Shown here: piece after piece, positions 38,311-49,695 of the stretch
How positions within the stretch are numbered: the stretch's first letter is position 1
Layout: each line of letters starts with the position of its first letter
NCBI GenBank assembly: GCA_951812925.1
Contig: OX638369.1
Coordinates: 28,880,392-28,944,391, forward strand
Source: Calliopum simillimum
Lineage: Eukaryota; Arthropoda; Insecta; Diptera; Lauxaniidae
Direction of reading: 5' to 3'
Length of the DNA stretch: 64,000 bases
The notes under the pieces: model-generated
Told to the model about the DNA's origin: nothing
What the model saw: only the letters and a program-made list of their open reading frames with translations
Database searches by the model: none
Position numbers and translations under genes: made by a program

Positions 38311-41309
38311 ACCTTGTGTGGGGAAAGAACGGCGACGCAAATAATATTTTCAGGTTGTGATCACGAATTGAGTTATGGTTCATTCTAGCCAAATTCCGTA
38401 ATCAAAAACAAGTTTGTATGATGGAATTTTGCTCAAATTAGTAGTTATCGAGATAAACCTACTCTTATATCAGTTTCCCAATTTTTTTGAATTTCAAGGC
38501 TAGGTTTCCAATTCAAGATATTGTTTGATCGAACTGAAATTTTGTACACAAGCTGGAATAGCAACTTTTCCGTAATGGTAAAAAAAAGTGGTATACCAAT
38601 TTACCACATCATGGCAGGGTAACCACCATCCCCCCTTATCAGACGAGTCTTTTTAGATTAAGACTCTCCTTGTAGTCTAGCAGAGTTCAACTCAGAAAGT
38701 TTACTGATATATGAGTCGCTCAGATGTCAATGCGGTTAAGCCCAAAAAACATTAATTATGAAAATTTGTGTTTTTAATTATACTTATTTGTATAATTCTT
38801 CTGAAATTATATAACAAAATATTCAGAAGCTTTCAGAAAAAAGGATTTTTAACCCAAAAAAATCCTGAAATGAGTAAATCTCTCAATAACCATCAAGAAT
38901 GTCAGTTATTCTACTAAAATTTGCAAAAATCAGAAAATATCAAAATATTAACTTATGTTTTGCTTCTGGGAGACTAATATATGAATGCCTCTGAAGCAGT
39001 AGAATAATTCTAGATCTCGTACGATTCGGAAGAATGGTATTTTTAAAAGAGCTCAAATCTCAAAACTTGCTGCCAGTGGTATGGTCTGTCAAGCACACTT
39101 ATATTAAATTCTGCTGGAGGCAAATATTGACAAATGCACTGAAAGATATGTAGATTAAGTGAAAAACCTGGAACATGTCATTATTGGAAAGAAATGTCGA
39201 AATATATAACACCGAGCCAGGGATTGAAATGGTTTAAGAACTATTTTCAGGGCCGATAATAATTGTAACAATGATAACTAATGTCATTTTTATCGCAAAG
39301 CCCATGCAAAAAGTCATTCTGTAAACTTGTTCTATCAGAGAATGTTCAGCACTGGCTTTGTTTAAATATAAACCTAATATTTTCCCCTAACCTAAAGGAA
39401 GAACTTTCAACTTTTAAAAATTTGAATAGGCTAATAGACTGAGTTTCTCGTTAGGTCAAATTGCCATTCATAAAATATTTGAATAAAACCAAAGAATGCA
39501 CTTAAATGTGCCTGATTGGATAATAAACTACTTTGACTGTCTAAGGGCTATGGTCACGCATATGTAAAACAAAAATACGACAAATGAACATGCAAAGAAA
39601 ATTTCTACTTTTTTTTCTAAATTTTGATTAAAACAATAAATAATACAAATGAAATTCCAAACAAATCGTAAACGAGTCAACAACAACAACAATTTAAGCA
39701 CATAACAACTTATGACTAATAATTGAGTTGTTAGGTAGTTCATGATATGACAAATTTACTGATAAAGCACGCAGCCAGCATGCAATAAATAAAACTGCAC
39801 GACATATGAGTAAATGAATAGATGACGTTTGCTTGGTATTAAAAATTTAAATGCTTAAAGGTGTTTTTACAAACAGGGGGTATTACCTGATAATACTAAA
39901 GCGGAAATTATGTAGTACTGCTAGAAAATTGAAAAATGACTCAAACGCCTTAAAGCACCTGATTAAGTTTTCACCAAAAACCAAAACTGTTGTTGTAGAC
40001 GCATTAAGCTGTAGGCGCTTATTTCTTAGAGAACACACGTTTCAATGTCAACATCAAAAGCAGTGCTGGCATAAAATTAGAATACAAAACAGACGAAACA
40101 AAAGAAAAACAATTGAATTTCATAATGTGAATAATAAAATTTTAAATTATAAAACAGTTGCTTCTATTGCCTGGAAGCCATGCATGAGTCAAGGCGTGAG
40201 TCAAGCGTACACTTAGAGAATTCCTCAACGACAACGACGATGATGATGATGACGGCGTTGAAAGTCAAGTCAATTAAAGTCGTCGTCAACAGGTGCAACA
40301 GTGAAACTCATTCACGCTAACAATGAATTTTGATTTGTAATTGTAAAGCAAGGCAATTAAAATTGTATTAAATTTTTAATTAAATTCGCAAAATGGCAGA
40401 CATGATGGAGTTTTGCTTCACATTTCTTAAAATTTAAGTTAAGTTTATGCAAAGTGTTATAAGACTTTATTTTTTTGGAAAGGTTTCTGTTTCTTTTATG
40501 AAGATATTTTGTTTAAATTAATTTCATAATTTTACGTCATTATCTATTCTTTAACATGTCTTAGATAACATGCCGCATGATACCAACAATTCACAAGATA
40601 ACGTTGTAAACTAAATAGCTGTTATCATCAACTTATCACTTTTTCACTTTTTTCATGTAGATAATGTATTTCATTGAATGCATGTTCCTGTATTTAGGTT
40701 ACAACTACACAGTTTAATCACCTGTGAGAATCAGCAAACGGTTTGTTGCATGTTGCTATCGATTTAATTTTCTGTTTGAATTCAACTTGTTTTGGTTTGG
40801 TTTATTTTCAAAAATATATTTTCATGGAGTTTGTTTTGCTCTGCAAACGTTAGCAGGTTGTAAACTTATCTTATCGGCACAAATTGATAAGTTTAGATAC
40901 AATCAATATTTTGACTGCAAGCTTAAATGGTTTTATATAAATAGCATTGAAAACTGATGACGCTATGTTTTCCAGATAATTACAAAAAATGCTTTAAATC
41001 GAATAATTCCAAAATACTTACATACACGGTGGAACGTTTTTAAGTCCGCGGAATGAAGGGAAAGTAGTGGAAACAGAAACAAAAATTAATTTTTTTTTTA
41101 ACATATTTTTCTGCTACTTTAGTATATTTTTCGGGTCATTAGTCTTTGAATTATGAAGGCTCTTGGCCGAATAAAACTATTGTTAACAATTTCTATAACC
41201 TCTTTAATAAAGGCAGAGACGATCGATCAAAGTGATCACTTGAGAAATAATTAAAAAAGTTCAAAAATAAATACTAGAAGATGCCAGACTGCAGAAGACG
41301 AAGCTCGCA
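38311..41309. other. AT-rich noncoding stretch
   Basis: No gene was convincingly recognised. The plus frame at 39851-40216 (121 codons) has no family motif and may be chance. A GATGATGATGATGACG run lies at 40230-40250. Confidence 0.5.
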
Positions 41310-41795
41310 AAAATGGCTAAAGTGTCAGATACAAACATTTCTTGAATTCTTCGCGATAACATTGGCATATATCACCACCGCAAAATGGGTGCCGGGAAGT
41401 TAAAACTACCGAAAAATGCCACAGAAGTTTGTGGACCTCTGTAGTGAAGACAGAGACAGAATATTGGCTGGGGATATTACATGGGACAAAACTTACTTTC
41501 ATCATTATGAACCTGAGTCCAAAACATAGGATACTGTCGATCGATTACAAAGATAAAAATGTCTTCATAACCAAAAAATAGTACGCTTCAATCTTACAGT
41601 AGTTCAAGGAACCCGTTGGAGCAAAAAGAAGAGTAAAATTGACCGAAAGTATTCTCTTTCTTCATGAAAAGGCTTGCTTGTTCATAAGAGCTGTGGTGCG
41701 GTGGCCGCCCTGCAGAAAGTCTTGAACTGGTTCCCAGTGATTATCATCATTCTCTCACTTCAAAAAATAACTTTGTGGGAAGAAATTTTCGAGTG
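41310..41795 (+). pseudogene. Degenerate mariner transposase fragment
   Basis: Three segments read like successive parts of a mariner transposase, the DD34D enzyme that cuts and pastes the element. A block around 41345-41440 resembles the region before the first catalytic Asp. ILAGDITWDKTYFHHYEPES, with the Asp codon at 41473, matches the conserved GDExW...PE(S/T)K region. SDYHH...NFVGRNF, with Asp at 41739, matches the SDYHLF region around the last catalytic Asp. The pieces lie in different frames and carry stops, and sequence between the second and third is missing. No terminal repeats could be fixed. It is a dead copy, unrelated in orientation to the mariner fragment at 52188. Confidence 0.75.
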
Positions 41796-41872
41796 ATGAA
41801 GAGGGATGTGGTTTCAGTTTTTTTTTTTCAGACTTAGATAAGTAAATTGAAAATTAGTGAAATGTATTAGCT

Positions 41873-42043
41873 CAGCGGCGGATCCAAGGGGGGGGGGGGG
41901 GCAATGGGGCCGATCTGCCACAACTCTCAAGCCAAGTGATTAATTTTTTTTAAAATTATATGTAATGATTTTAAAAACATTCTGTTATTATCTAAAAATG
42001 TAGTCAATCGGCCCCCCTCTTGACAATGCTGGATCCGCCACTG
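41873..42043. mobile_element. 171 bp hAT-type MITE with perfect 8 bp target duplication
   Basis: The ends CAGCGGCGGATCCA and TGGATCCGCCACTG are inverted copies differing at one position. They match the CAGTGGCGGATCCA terminus common to a hAT group. The 8 bp TATTAGCT is present on both sides (41865-41872 and 42044-42051). The left part has a 13-base G run, and GGGGCCGAT on the left pairs with ATCGGCCCC on the right. There is no ORF. The intact duplication suggests a fairly recent insertion. Confidence 0.93.
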
Positions 42044-42172
42044 TATTAGCTTAGGTAGCAGAAGAATATACTTATTTTCCAGACAAAATGGTTTCGTGGT
42101 TTTTATTTATTATTTAGAAGGCTCTGTATTGTACTGCGATCTGAAGGATCTTTTGTACAGCCTCTTTTCTTA

Positions 42173-42550
42173 TCAGAGCAGTTCCAGACTATCTATAAAT
42201 CTTGTCACTGCCATGGGATTAATTTTACCTATGTCATTTGGATCTAAAATCTTTGCACCTAGGTACCTTGTTCTGCGTCTAAACAAATCAGGGCAAGTGC
42301 ATAGCACATGCTCTGCTGTTTCCAACTCCTCTAAGCAGAGTCCTTTCAGACAAGACACTCCCAGACAAGCTTTGAGTGTATTGAAAAAGCCATATGTGAT
42401 TTTAAAGTCGCTTGACTGTCCGAATAAATGTTTGGGTTGGTGCGTGAATTGCTCCTTCTTAGACATTTTCTGCCATACAACTCTAAAGCGCGTACCTCCG
42501 CCTGAAAAATGGAAGTTGTTTTTCCCATTGGTTCCGTGGTTCTCAGCAAT
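42173..42550 (-). pseudogene. Internally deleted, frameshifted LINE RNase H fragment
   Basis: Reading down the minus strand, one frame (about 42549-42350) gives SIFQAEVRALELYGRKCL, then IYSDSQATLKS and SKLVWECL. This is the first half of a LINE RNase H domain, with its Glu (FQAE) and Asp (YSDSQ) sites. A different frame (about 42345-42173) continues with GLCLEELETAEHVLCTCPDL and RRRTRYLG, the Cys/His cluster that lies after RNase H. The second half of RNase H is missing, so a deletion with frame change joined the parts. Family motifs fit LOA/I-like non-LTR elements, similar in type to the fragment at 21874-22600 but from a different part of the domain. Confidence 0.8.
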
Positions 42551-42699
42551 GAATTGAATCAATAGTCATTTGCATTTAATGTTTTATATAATGTTATGGC
42601 TGTTTAGCTCCAGCACTCACTAAAGTAGGTTGACCATTTTTGTGATGGCCCAATTCGGGATAGGAAATTAATTATTTTTACAGATGGAGCAAAAAAAAT

Positions 42700-42960
42700 A
42701 GTCCACGATATATGATCTATGATCCATCCTTTATGGTTCGTGGTCCATAATATATGGTCTTTGATTTGTTCTTCATGATTTATGGTTCACATTAAACGGT
42801 TTATCATCTGTTCTTTATGGTCTGTGGGCCACAATATATGATCTATGAACTGTCTTATATGGTATATAGTATATTGCTTTGGATTTGTCTTTCATGGTCG
42901 ATGGTCATAATCCATAATATATGGTCTATGATCGCTCTTTTATGGTTTTGGTCCAGGAAT
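42700..42960. repeat. Satellite-like repeat, ~42/84 bp period
   Basis: The landmark CCATAATATATGGTCT or a variant occurs at about 42703, 42745, 42829 and 42912, giving spacings of 42, 84 and 83. Between are TTTATGGTTCG, GATTTGTTCTTCATG and similar segments. It directly follows the LINE fragment and has no ORF. Confidence 0.7.
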
Positions 42961-43500
42961 TAGTATTGTTGTAGAACAAAATAAAAAAAAATAACACAAT
43001 GCAATATGCATCCATTTTAAATTCGGGAAAAATCCGGAAAATCCAAGATGTTTTGTTACCCTATACTACAGTCTTCACGTTTTAGTAAGTTGGCTACCAC
43101 ACCAGGTACCATAACTCTCACCAAGGGCTCTTCATCCTCTAAAGAGCATAGGTTGTATAACTTGTCCAATTAGCAATGGGCATAAAGTCAAGTTTTTGGT
43201 GAAAATACCAAGAAAATTGAGTTGATCTAGGACGTTACAGTGATTGAGCAATATCTAGTATCTAGCATTTTACGCTGAAGAAAGTCGCTTAAGAATAAGA
43301 CTTGTTCGATAAGGATACAGACATTAGTTGTAAGATAGACAGAATTTTTAATGTAAATAACAGGAGATGCGTTCCCCATGGTCATTTTAAGAATCCAACT
43401 TTTTTTCTCAAGCTATTTCTAGAATTGAGGTATAAGGCAAAGCTAACAACCATACTATGTAGAAAATTCAACCATTCAGATCAAGCAAATGTAAAGGTAA
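42961..43500. other. Noncoding stretch
   Basis: No gene or element was recognised. The plus frame starting at 43302 runs into MITE copy B and has no motif. Confidence 0.5.
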
Positions 43501-43502
43501 TA

Positions 43503-44391
43503 GGGGAGATGTGTGTACCTTGGTCCGAGTGTACCTCGGTCCAAGTGTCGGTTGCCACTCAACAGTTGCGCGTGTACGATAATGTTCTTCTATGGAATTT
43601 TCCACTCATACCGGTGACTCATATTAGTAGACTTCAGACCGTCAAGCTGTATGCGTGTATAAAAAGTGACGGAAAAAGTGTTTTTGGCGTGTAAAAATTA
43701 GTTGCTGGAGTAAACTAAGAAACGTTTTGTGAGAAACTTACTTGAAATATTAAAGTTTTACAACATCAGGAAGGAAGTTTAGTTATTGTTTTAAGCTTTT
43801 GGTGTGTTATAGATGTATTTTCATTAATAGATGTAATGGAAGTTGACAGTTTTTGAAACATGCTGTCTGTGTGTACCTTGGACCTATGCTTATTGACCAG
43901 CGAGCCTTTTTCGACGGGCAACTAGGAAGCCATATTTGCCTCTCAATATAATATTAATATTATTATTTACGTGATTTATGTATTTATTTGCAACCATTTT
44001 TGTTTGATTAATTGTTTTTTAATACATGCACTTTTTTGTGTTATAATTTTTTTTATAATTATTATTTTTTTTTTTTTTTTATTGAAAAAAATGTTACTTT
44101 TGATTACATTATAAATGGTTCTTTCATAATTTATTACCTAAATACAATGTATTCTTTTTTATTTTTAATAGTCCTAGGTACACTTGCATGGTGTACCTTG
44201 GACCGTTTGAGATTGCAACGGAAAAAGTAATATTTCTACTCAATGGTAAGACATAGAAATATCATTGTCACGTCATTTGATGCTGCAAGCTTTGTAGAAA
44301 TTTAACTTAATCAAAAAACTAGAGAAACTTTTTTGGAAAATCCAGCACATTGAAAAAACTGAAAAACGGACCAAGGTACACACATCTCCCC
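43503..44391 (-). mobile_element. 889 bp TA-flanked MITE, copy B
   Basis: This is the same element as 35557-36440 in reverse orientation. It has the same terminal GGGGAGATGTGTGTACCTTG, the same internal motif placement and TA flanks at 43501-43502 and 44392-44393. It differs from copy A by scattered substitutions and small indels in A/T runs, so both are likely relics of separate insertions. There is no transposase. The plus frame at 44012-44230 is a shadow of the T-rich interior. Confidence 0.9.
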
Positions 44392-44393
44392 TA

Positions 44394-45720
44394 CTATAGA
44401 TTTTTGCTAAGCAAGCAGATATTTTGTTTCAAAAGGATTACATTTTCCAGGGGCATAGTAAAGGGTAGTACCCCCTTGACCGTCCCATCGAAATTTTCTG
44501 ACTATCTTGCAAAAAAGTCATATAAATAAAAGTCATATTTCACTGTTATGATTTGTGCACAAGAATAAAAAAGGCTTAGTCCCCCACCTCGAAAAATCCT
44601 ATCTATGTATGCTACTGACCATGACCTTTGAAATTTGAAATTAATAAAAAACACATTGTTTTGCTATACAGTACAATGACAATAAAGTTTCTACAAAGTT
44701 ATATAAATCAAGCAATTATAAAGATGTAATCAACATTCATTTCAATTAACAACAATGCCAACGGAAAAACAATAGAAAAAGAAAAAAAAAACAAACGTTT
44801 TCTTAAGATTTTTCCTCTTATCATAAAAGTTGCATATTAAATATTTATAATTGCCAAGCTTTAGAAAGTTACTACCTGTAAACATAAAAATGAAGGCTAC
44901 TTAAAGTTTAAGTCTCTAGCAGCCAGTGGTAGCTATAGCAATAGCTCTTCGAAAGAAGCAGCAGACACTTCAGAAAAACGACAAGAAGCATTACGAAAAA
45001 ATACAGTAAAGCAACATAAAAATCTAGGAGACAACAAAGGGACCAACATCGTCATCATCGTCGTCATCATTGTCATCATCATCAGCATTGTCAGTGCTGC
45101 ATACTGAAGAAAGAGTTGATGAGTTTGTGGCAACCAACAGTAGCGAATTCAAGTGGCAGAAAAGCGGGATATGCCGGGAGTGGAAAAAAATAAAAATGTT
45201 GCATGTTGTGATTAAAATATGCAAAAAGCTTCTTCTACGTCTTCTTGAAGTTGCATTTTTATTTTTGCTTTTATAACTGTGTGGTTTTTACTCCAAGGGA
45301 GTTTTTTAAAAAATATTTCAAGAAGTGTTTTTTTTTTTAATTTTTTGTTACTATCTCTTTCTTGAAGTGCGTGCAGCAGGTAAAGAGATTCTTTTGTGTT
45401 TTTTAACACAAGTCAGTCACCACTACTGTTCTCGTATGTATGTTAAGCGGATAGTTACTACAATAAATTTTAAGCAAAACTAAGGAGTGCCTGCATTTAA
45501 ATTCAAAATACATTTTTGAATTTCTGCAGAAATTTTGTACCTCTTGGTATTTTTTACGTAGCAGTTATGAATTTAGAGTGCATTTTGATCAGTTATTAGT
45601 ATTTTTGTAACGTTTTTGTATTTACTGTGCTAAAGTTTTTTTATGTTTTAATTAATTTTAATTTTTTTTTATTTTAATGTCTTAAATTTCATATTTTGAT
45701 TCTTAAATTTTGATGTTACA
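44394..45720. other. Noncoding stretch with ATC repeats
   Basis: No gene was recognised. CATCGTCGTCATCATTGTCATC-type repeats lie at about 45048-45088; Asp/Met runs in the frames there are artefacts. Confidence 0.5.
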
Positions 45721-46045
45721 GTTTTTAGATTTTATTTTAAGTTTTTAATATTCAATTTTTTTAGTTTTTAGTTTTAAGTTTTTAGTTTTTAGTTTTTAGT
45801 TTTTAGTTTTAAGTTTTTAGTTTTTAGTTTTTAGTTTTTAGTTTTTAGTTTTCAGTTTTTAGTTTTAGTTTTTAGTTTTTAGTTTCTAGTTTTTAGTTTT
45901 TAGTTTTTAGTTTTTAGTTTTTAGTTTTTAGTTTTTAGTTTTTAGTTTTTAGTTTTCAATTTTTAGTTTTACTTTACTTTTTAGTTTTAAGTTTTACTTT
46001 ACTTTTTAGTTTTTACTATACTTTTTAATTTTTAGAGTTTTTTTA
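45721..46045. repeat. AGTTTTT microsatellite array
   Basis: About 40 copies of AGTTTTT or the variants AGTTTTA, AGTTTCT and ACTTTAC run in tandem. The purest part is about 45770-45960. It is strongly strand-asymmetric and noncoding. Confidence 0.9.
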
Positions 46046-47845
46046 AGTTTAAGTTGCTTTTAAGCTTTCAATTTGTGAAAAATTAAAACTATTCAAAGCA
46101 AAACAAGGTTTCATAGCATTAAATTTCTCGTAAACTCTTACACATTTAACGACGTTCAAAGTCCACCAGCAGAAAAAAGATAGGTATTAAAAAAACTCGC
46201 CAGTTAGGTGCTTAAAAGCCATAAAAAAGCTTTCACAATGTCGTTACAATTTTTAAGGTAGAGCATAAAGACCAAAAACCAAATAAAAAACTGAACTTTT
46301 CATATAAAAAGCATTGCAAGAAATTGCTACGTTCCGTTAAAATATTCGCATTTCGTTGAGCCAACAATTAATACCAAGCACCGCACAACCAAAGAAATGG
46401 AAGACAACAAAACGTAGCAACAATAAAAAGAAGTAGAAAAAACTCAAAAACCAAAACAAAAAGGTAACAAAAAACGTTATTTTAGACTGTGACGCACTCA
46501 TTCATATTCATAATCCATAGTTTCGTTAAGTTTTTGCTGTTATGCTATGCTAAAGAATGTTTGAAAAAAAAAGCAAAGAAAATAATGATAACAAAAATGG
46601 GCTTAAAAAGCAAAACAATGCAAAAGTTAAATTTAAAAAAATAAAAATAAAAATTATATAAAACCACAACGTTGCTAAGCAGCGTATGAAAAAAGTGTAT
46701 AAATAAAATATTTGAAAAGAAAGCAAGCGCTACCGGGAAACCCTTTGTAAGTAGTGGAGTAGAAATTTCGCTATGTTTTTAGGATTTTCTTGTCATTTTG
46801 TTAATTCGTTAGCATTTGACACGCCAGTATGCAGAATTTGCAATGAAACAACAACACAAAATATAAATAAATAAAACTGAAATTGACAGCAAAGTAATTT
46901 AATAATTGTGCATTTTGAAAGGTTTGAATTGTTAACTTCTTTTGTCTTTGGTAAAGAAAATTTCTAAGTTTCTATACAACAGAGGAATCTAACTAGCGGC
47001 CCTTAAAAAATTTTTCTAATCCAGCATGATTTGATTTGACATCTGGTCTCTTAGTGCGTACTACATAGTGCTTGGAATGTTCACTCAAACAAGATTAAAC
47101 TTTAATGTATCATCATTAGTATAATTTTGATCGATTCTGGGCCTTAGGATGCGAAACAAAAAATCAAACAAATGTCTTCGAAGCACCAGCTTTAATACAA
47201 GAGTAACACTCAATATTGAGCCTACTGTGGTTATAATAATATAATGTTGATCAGCTCGTGTAGAGAATTTTTCCTAGGCTTGGTATATTTGTATGTACTC
47301 GTACATGGTCCTTCTATCTAAGGTCGGAGAGTGCTATTATACCCAGATTTGTAAGATCTGCTTATTCTGTTATATTAATAGTGTAAACTGGATATAAAAA
47401 CTAAAAAGAGAGTGAGTGGTGACATCTCAAAGAGCATGATACGGATGAATTGAGCAATAATAGAGTTTAACATCCAGTGTGCCACTAACACAAAAGAGCT
47501 ACAGCTTGGTTATGAGAGTACGAACAATTAGTAATCGATCGGGTTAAAAGTACCAAGTGCAACAACTTCGTTTTTGGCAGTAGAACGATCCTTTCTGGAA
47601 TCACTATGGAATTTATTGCATTCTAAATAGTTTACATATTGGAAATACATATTGTTTTACATATTTTTGATGAGAAAGATCAAATTCAAATTGAATGGTA
47701 GTTAAAGGTCTGATATAGCTATTTTTTCTAGAATTGGAGTGCCAGTCACAAATTTCAAACACAATCTGAATTTTCCTTATGTCTAAAAAACATAGGAAAG
47801 AATTCAATGGAGCCTACCCAGGCGTATACTAAAGGTTTGTTGGTG
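46046..47845. other. AT-rich noncoding stretch
   Basis: No gene was recognised. The first half is A-rich with AACAAAA-like runs; the second half has no repeat or motif I can name. Confidence 0.5.
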
Positions 47846-48105
47846 TCACACTATATGAAATGGAGATGGATTGGTCATACTCTCCGGAAACCACACAGCG
47901 AAGTTTGTCGCCCAGTTGTTAAGTGGAATCCACAAGGCAGTAGAGGATGTGGTAGATCCAAAACCAACTGAAAAAAGTCACTGAAAATCCAAGAATAGGG
48001 AATGTCATGGCAAGAGATCAAAGTCATCGCAAGGCATCGCAACAAATGGAGACGTTTCATAATGGCCCTATACTCCTCCTTGGAATTAAAGGAGAATACA
48101 CGCAT
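47846..48105 (+). pseudogene. RTE-type LINE 3' fragment (C-terminus of ORF2)
   Basis: The plus-strand frame reads KWRWIGHTLRKPHSE, then KWNPQGSRGCGRSKTN and, after a stop, SWQEIKVIARHRNKWRRFI and MALYSS. This GHxLR...WNPQG.R..GR.K...W...A..R..WR order is the C-terminal region of RTE-clade non-LTR retrotransposons. Two in-frame stops (TGA at 47969, TAG at 47996) disable it. The final GCCCTATACTCCTCCTTGGA and AATTAAAGGAGAATACA match the 3' end of the RTE copy at 53089-53874, so both belong to one family. Everything 5' of this point is missing. Confidence 0.85.
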
Positions 48106-48727
48106 AGCCAGTGATTTGGCACATATTTTATGTTCTTAGATGATTGAGGAATGAAAGGACCGTTTGACTAATTTCATAAGCTTTATATTTAAATTGGTGC
48201 TGATTAGATAGTTCCAGAAATTCATGATATTATCTTTATTTTTTTTTTGATTGCTTTTTCTTTGGCCGCGTTAGGTTTAAAATTAAATGCTGTGTGTCAT
48301 TCTTGCGAAATTTTTATTTTTCAGGATTAATCTCATTATAATTAACAAACCATAGAAGCCGAAAGTCAATTCCATACTCTGGTCAAAAAGTGGACATAGT
48401 GTGCTTAGTGCGACGCCCACTTTTTAACTTCTGAAAACTAAACCACATAGGTAATAGATATCTCGCCACCTATACAAGTTATTTTGATGAAATTTTTTAG
48501 ATAATGCCATATCATGAATACCATGTCCTGGACGAAAAGTGGGCTTTATATTTATATGAAATATTTAAATGAAATTTGATAAGTAGGTACCGAACGTCAT
48601 TACCATACACTTTTCAAAGAGTGGTCGTAATCAGTTAAGTGCCACGACCACTTTTTTAAAACTAATTTTTCAACTATTTGTTTTACTTCCTTCACGTGTA
48701 CTGAGTTGCTTGTACCTGTAGTTATTC
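48106..48727. other. Noncoding stretch with CCACTTTTT motifs
   Basis: No gene was recognised. The motifs AAAGTGGAC, CGCCCACTTTTT, AAAAGTGGGC and GACCACTTTTTT recur at about 48389, 48413, 48536 and 48647 in both orientations. They may be diverged units of a satellite-like repeat. Confidence 0.45.
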
Positions 48728-49139
48728 TTAACACGTTGAGTGCCATGTGTACCGCCGGCGGTACACACTTTGCTTGTAGCGCTGTGCCACCATACAAAAA
48801 AATGTCTATCACCAGGTGCCACCATACAAATTCAATATGTATGAAAAAATGTCGACTTGTAATAACTGTTGAATATTGATCTATAGGGGTATATAATGAG
48901 TATGTGGAAAGAGATTTTTGCTTATAAGTGTTATTTGTCCTATAAAATGGCGTGACAGCCGGCGGTACACGTGGCACATGAGAGCAACCAAATTATCTGA
49001 GTACCTTGTTCACCGCAGGTTTTTGAAACTGTTTGACCACAGTGCCACCATACAAATAAAATATGCATCTTGAGGTGTTCCGATATATAGAGTGGCATAA
49101 TTTCATAATTTAGAAAAATATACCATACGTGATAACTGA

Positions 49140-49325
49140 AATAGAATTATAAGGAAAAGATGCAGCAGATGCTATAGCAAAATAAAACAGTCAGACGGCC
49201 GAGAAGAAGCAATAAAAACAACCAAAAAGGTCGGAACATTTTGCGTCGGGTGTATAAATAATCCCCTTTTTGCCTGGAATGTTTCAACATAACACATTAG
49301 TTATTAGTTTTTATTATTTATAACC
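49140..49325 (+). pseudogene. piggyBac transposase C-terminal zinc-binding remnant
   Basis: After a TGA at 49137 the plus frame is open to the TAA at 49290. It reads RKRCSRCYSK, then TKKVGTFCVGCINNP: two CxxC pairs spaced as in the Cys-rich zinc-binding domain that ends piggyBac transposases and binds the element's DNA. The usual last part of the domain (C..CF...H) is not in this frame. It appears in the neighbouring frame immediately after the T run at 49267-49271 as CLECFNITH followed by a stop. A small indel in the T run thus breaks the domain. The catalytic domain is entirely absent. Confidence 0.82.
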
Positions 49326-49534
49326 TTCAATTGATGTAATAATTAGTTTTTGTTCCAAAAACATTTTTTTTTGTTCCTCTTTTTTGTAACTGTTGTAATT
49401 CTTCCAAAATAAAAGATATCGAAAAAATTTCAAAACTCTAACCAAAAATAACTTCTCGTCTGTGACACAATACAACAATTTTTTGCATAACTGCAGTGCT
49501 TCAGAATATATATTGCATTGAGTTCACATGTGAC

Positions 49535-49660
49535 TGTGCACCGCCGGCGGTACACATGGCACACCGGGGAAGTTTTAGTGTGTACCGCCGGCGGTGCACG
49601 TGGCACACAGGTGAAAGTTGAGTGTGTACCGCCGGCGGTTCACGTGGCACATGGCGGAGG
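49535..49660. repeat. Three 44 bp GC-rich units with a palindromic core
   Basis: CCGCCGGCGG occurs at 49541, 49585 and 49629, exactly 44 bp apart. Each is followed by T(A/G/T)CAC(A/G)TGGCACA. The core is a perfect palindrome, extended in some units to GTACCGCCGGCGGTAC. Related single copies occur at about 48751 and 48958 near the other end of the same element. They may be transposase binding sites or simple end expansion. The frames at 49501-49706 arise from this repeat. Confidence 0.85.
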
Positions 49661-49695
49661 ACATTTTGCTTGTATGGTGGCACTCAACGTGTTAA

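Larger units (their letters stand above)
48732..49691. mobile_element. 960 bp piggyBac-superfamily derivative, TTAA-flanked
   Basis: Perfect 14 bp inverted ends CACGTTGAGTGCCA and TGGCACTCAACGTG are flanked on both sides by TTAA (48728-48731 and 49692-49695), the target-site rule of piggyBac transposons. Palindromic CCGCCGGCGG blocks lie near both ends. The interior keeps a recognisable piece of the transposase C-terminus (49140-49325), so this is an internally deleted piggyBac copy rather than an unrelated MITE. It can only move with a helper transposase. The GC-rich ends contrast with the AT-rich surroundings. Confidence 0.92.

Noticed and set aside
39851..40216. 121-codon frame containing VVVDALSC
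   Set aside because: It resembles the VADALSR motif of Gypsy elements over a few residues only; the flanks show no reverse transcriptase or RNase H.
42650..42695. Plus-strand IIFTDGA, like an RNase H start
   Set aside because: Only about seven residues and followed at once by a stop and satellite; kept as a question in the findings, not as a feature.
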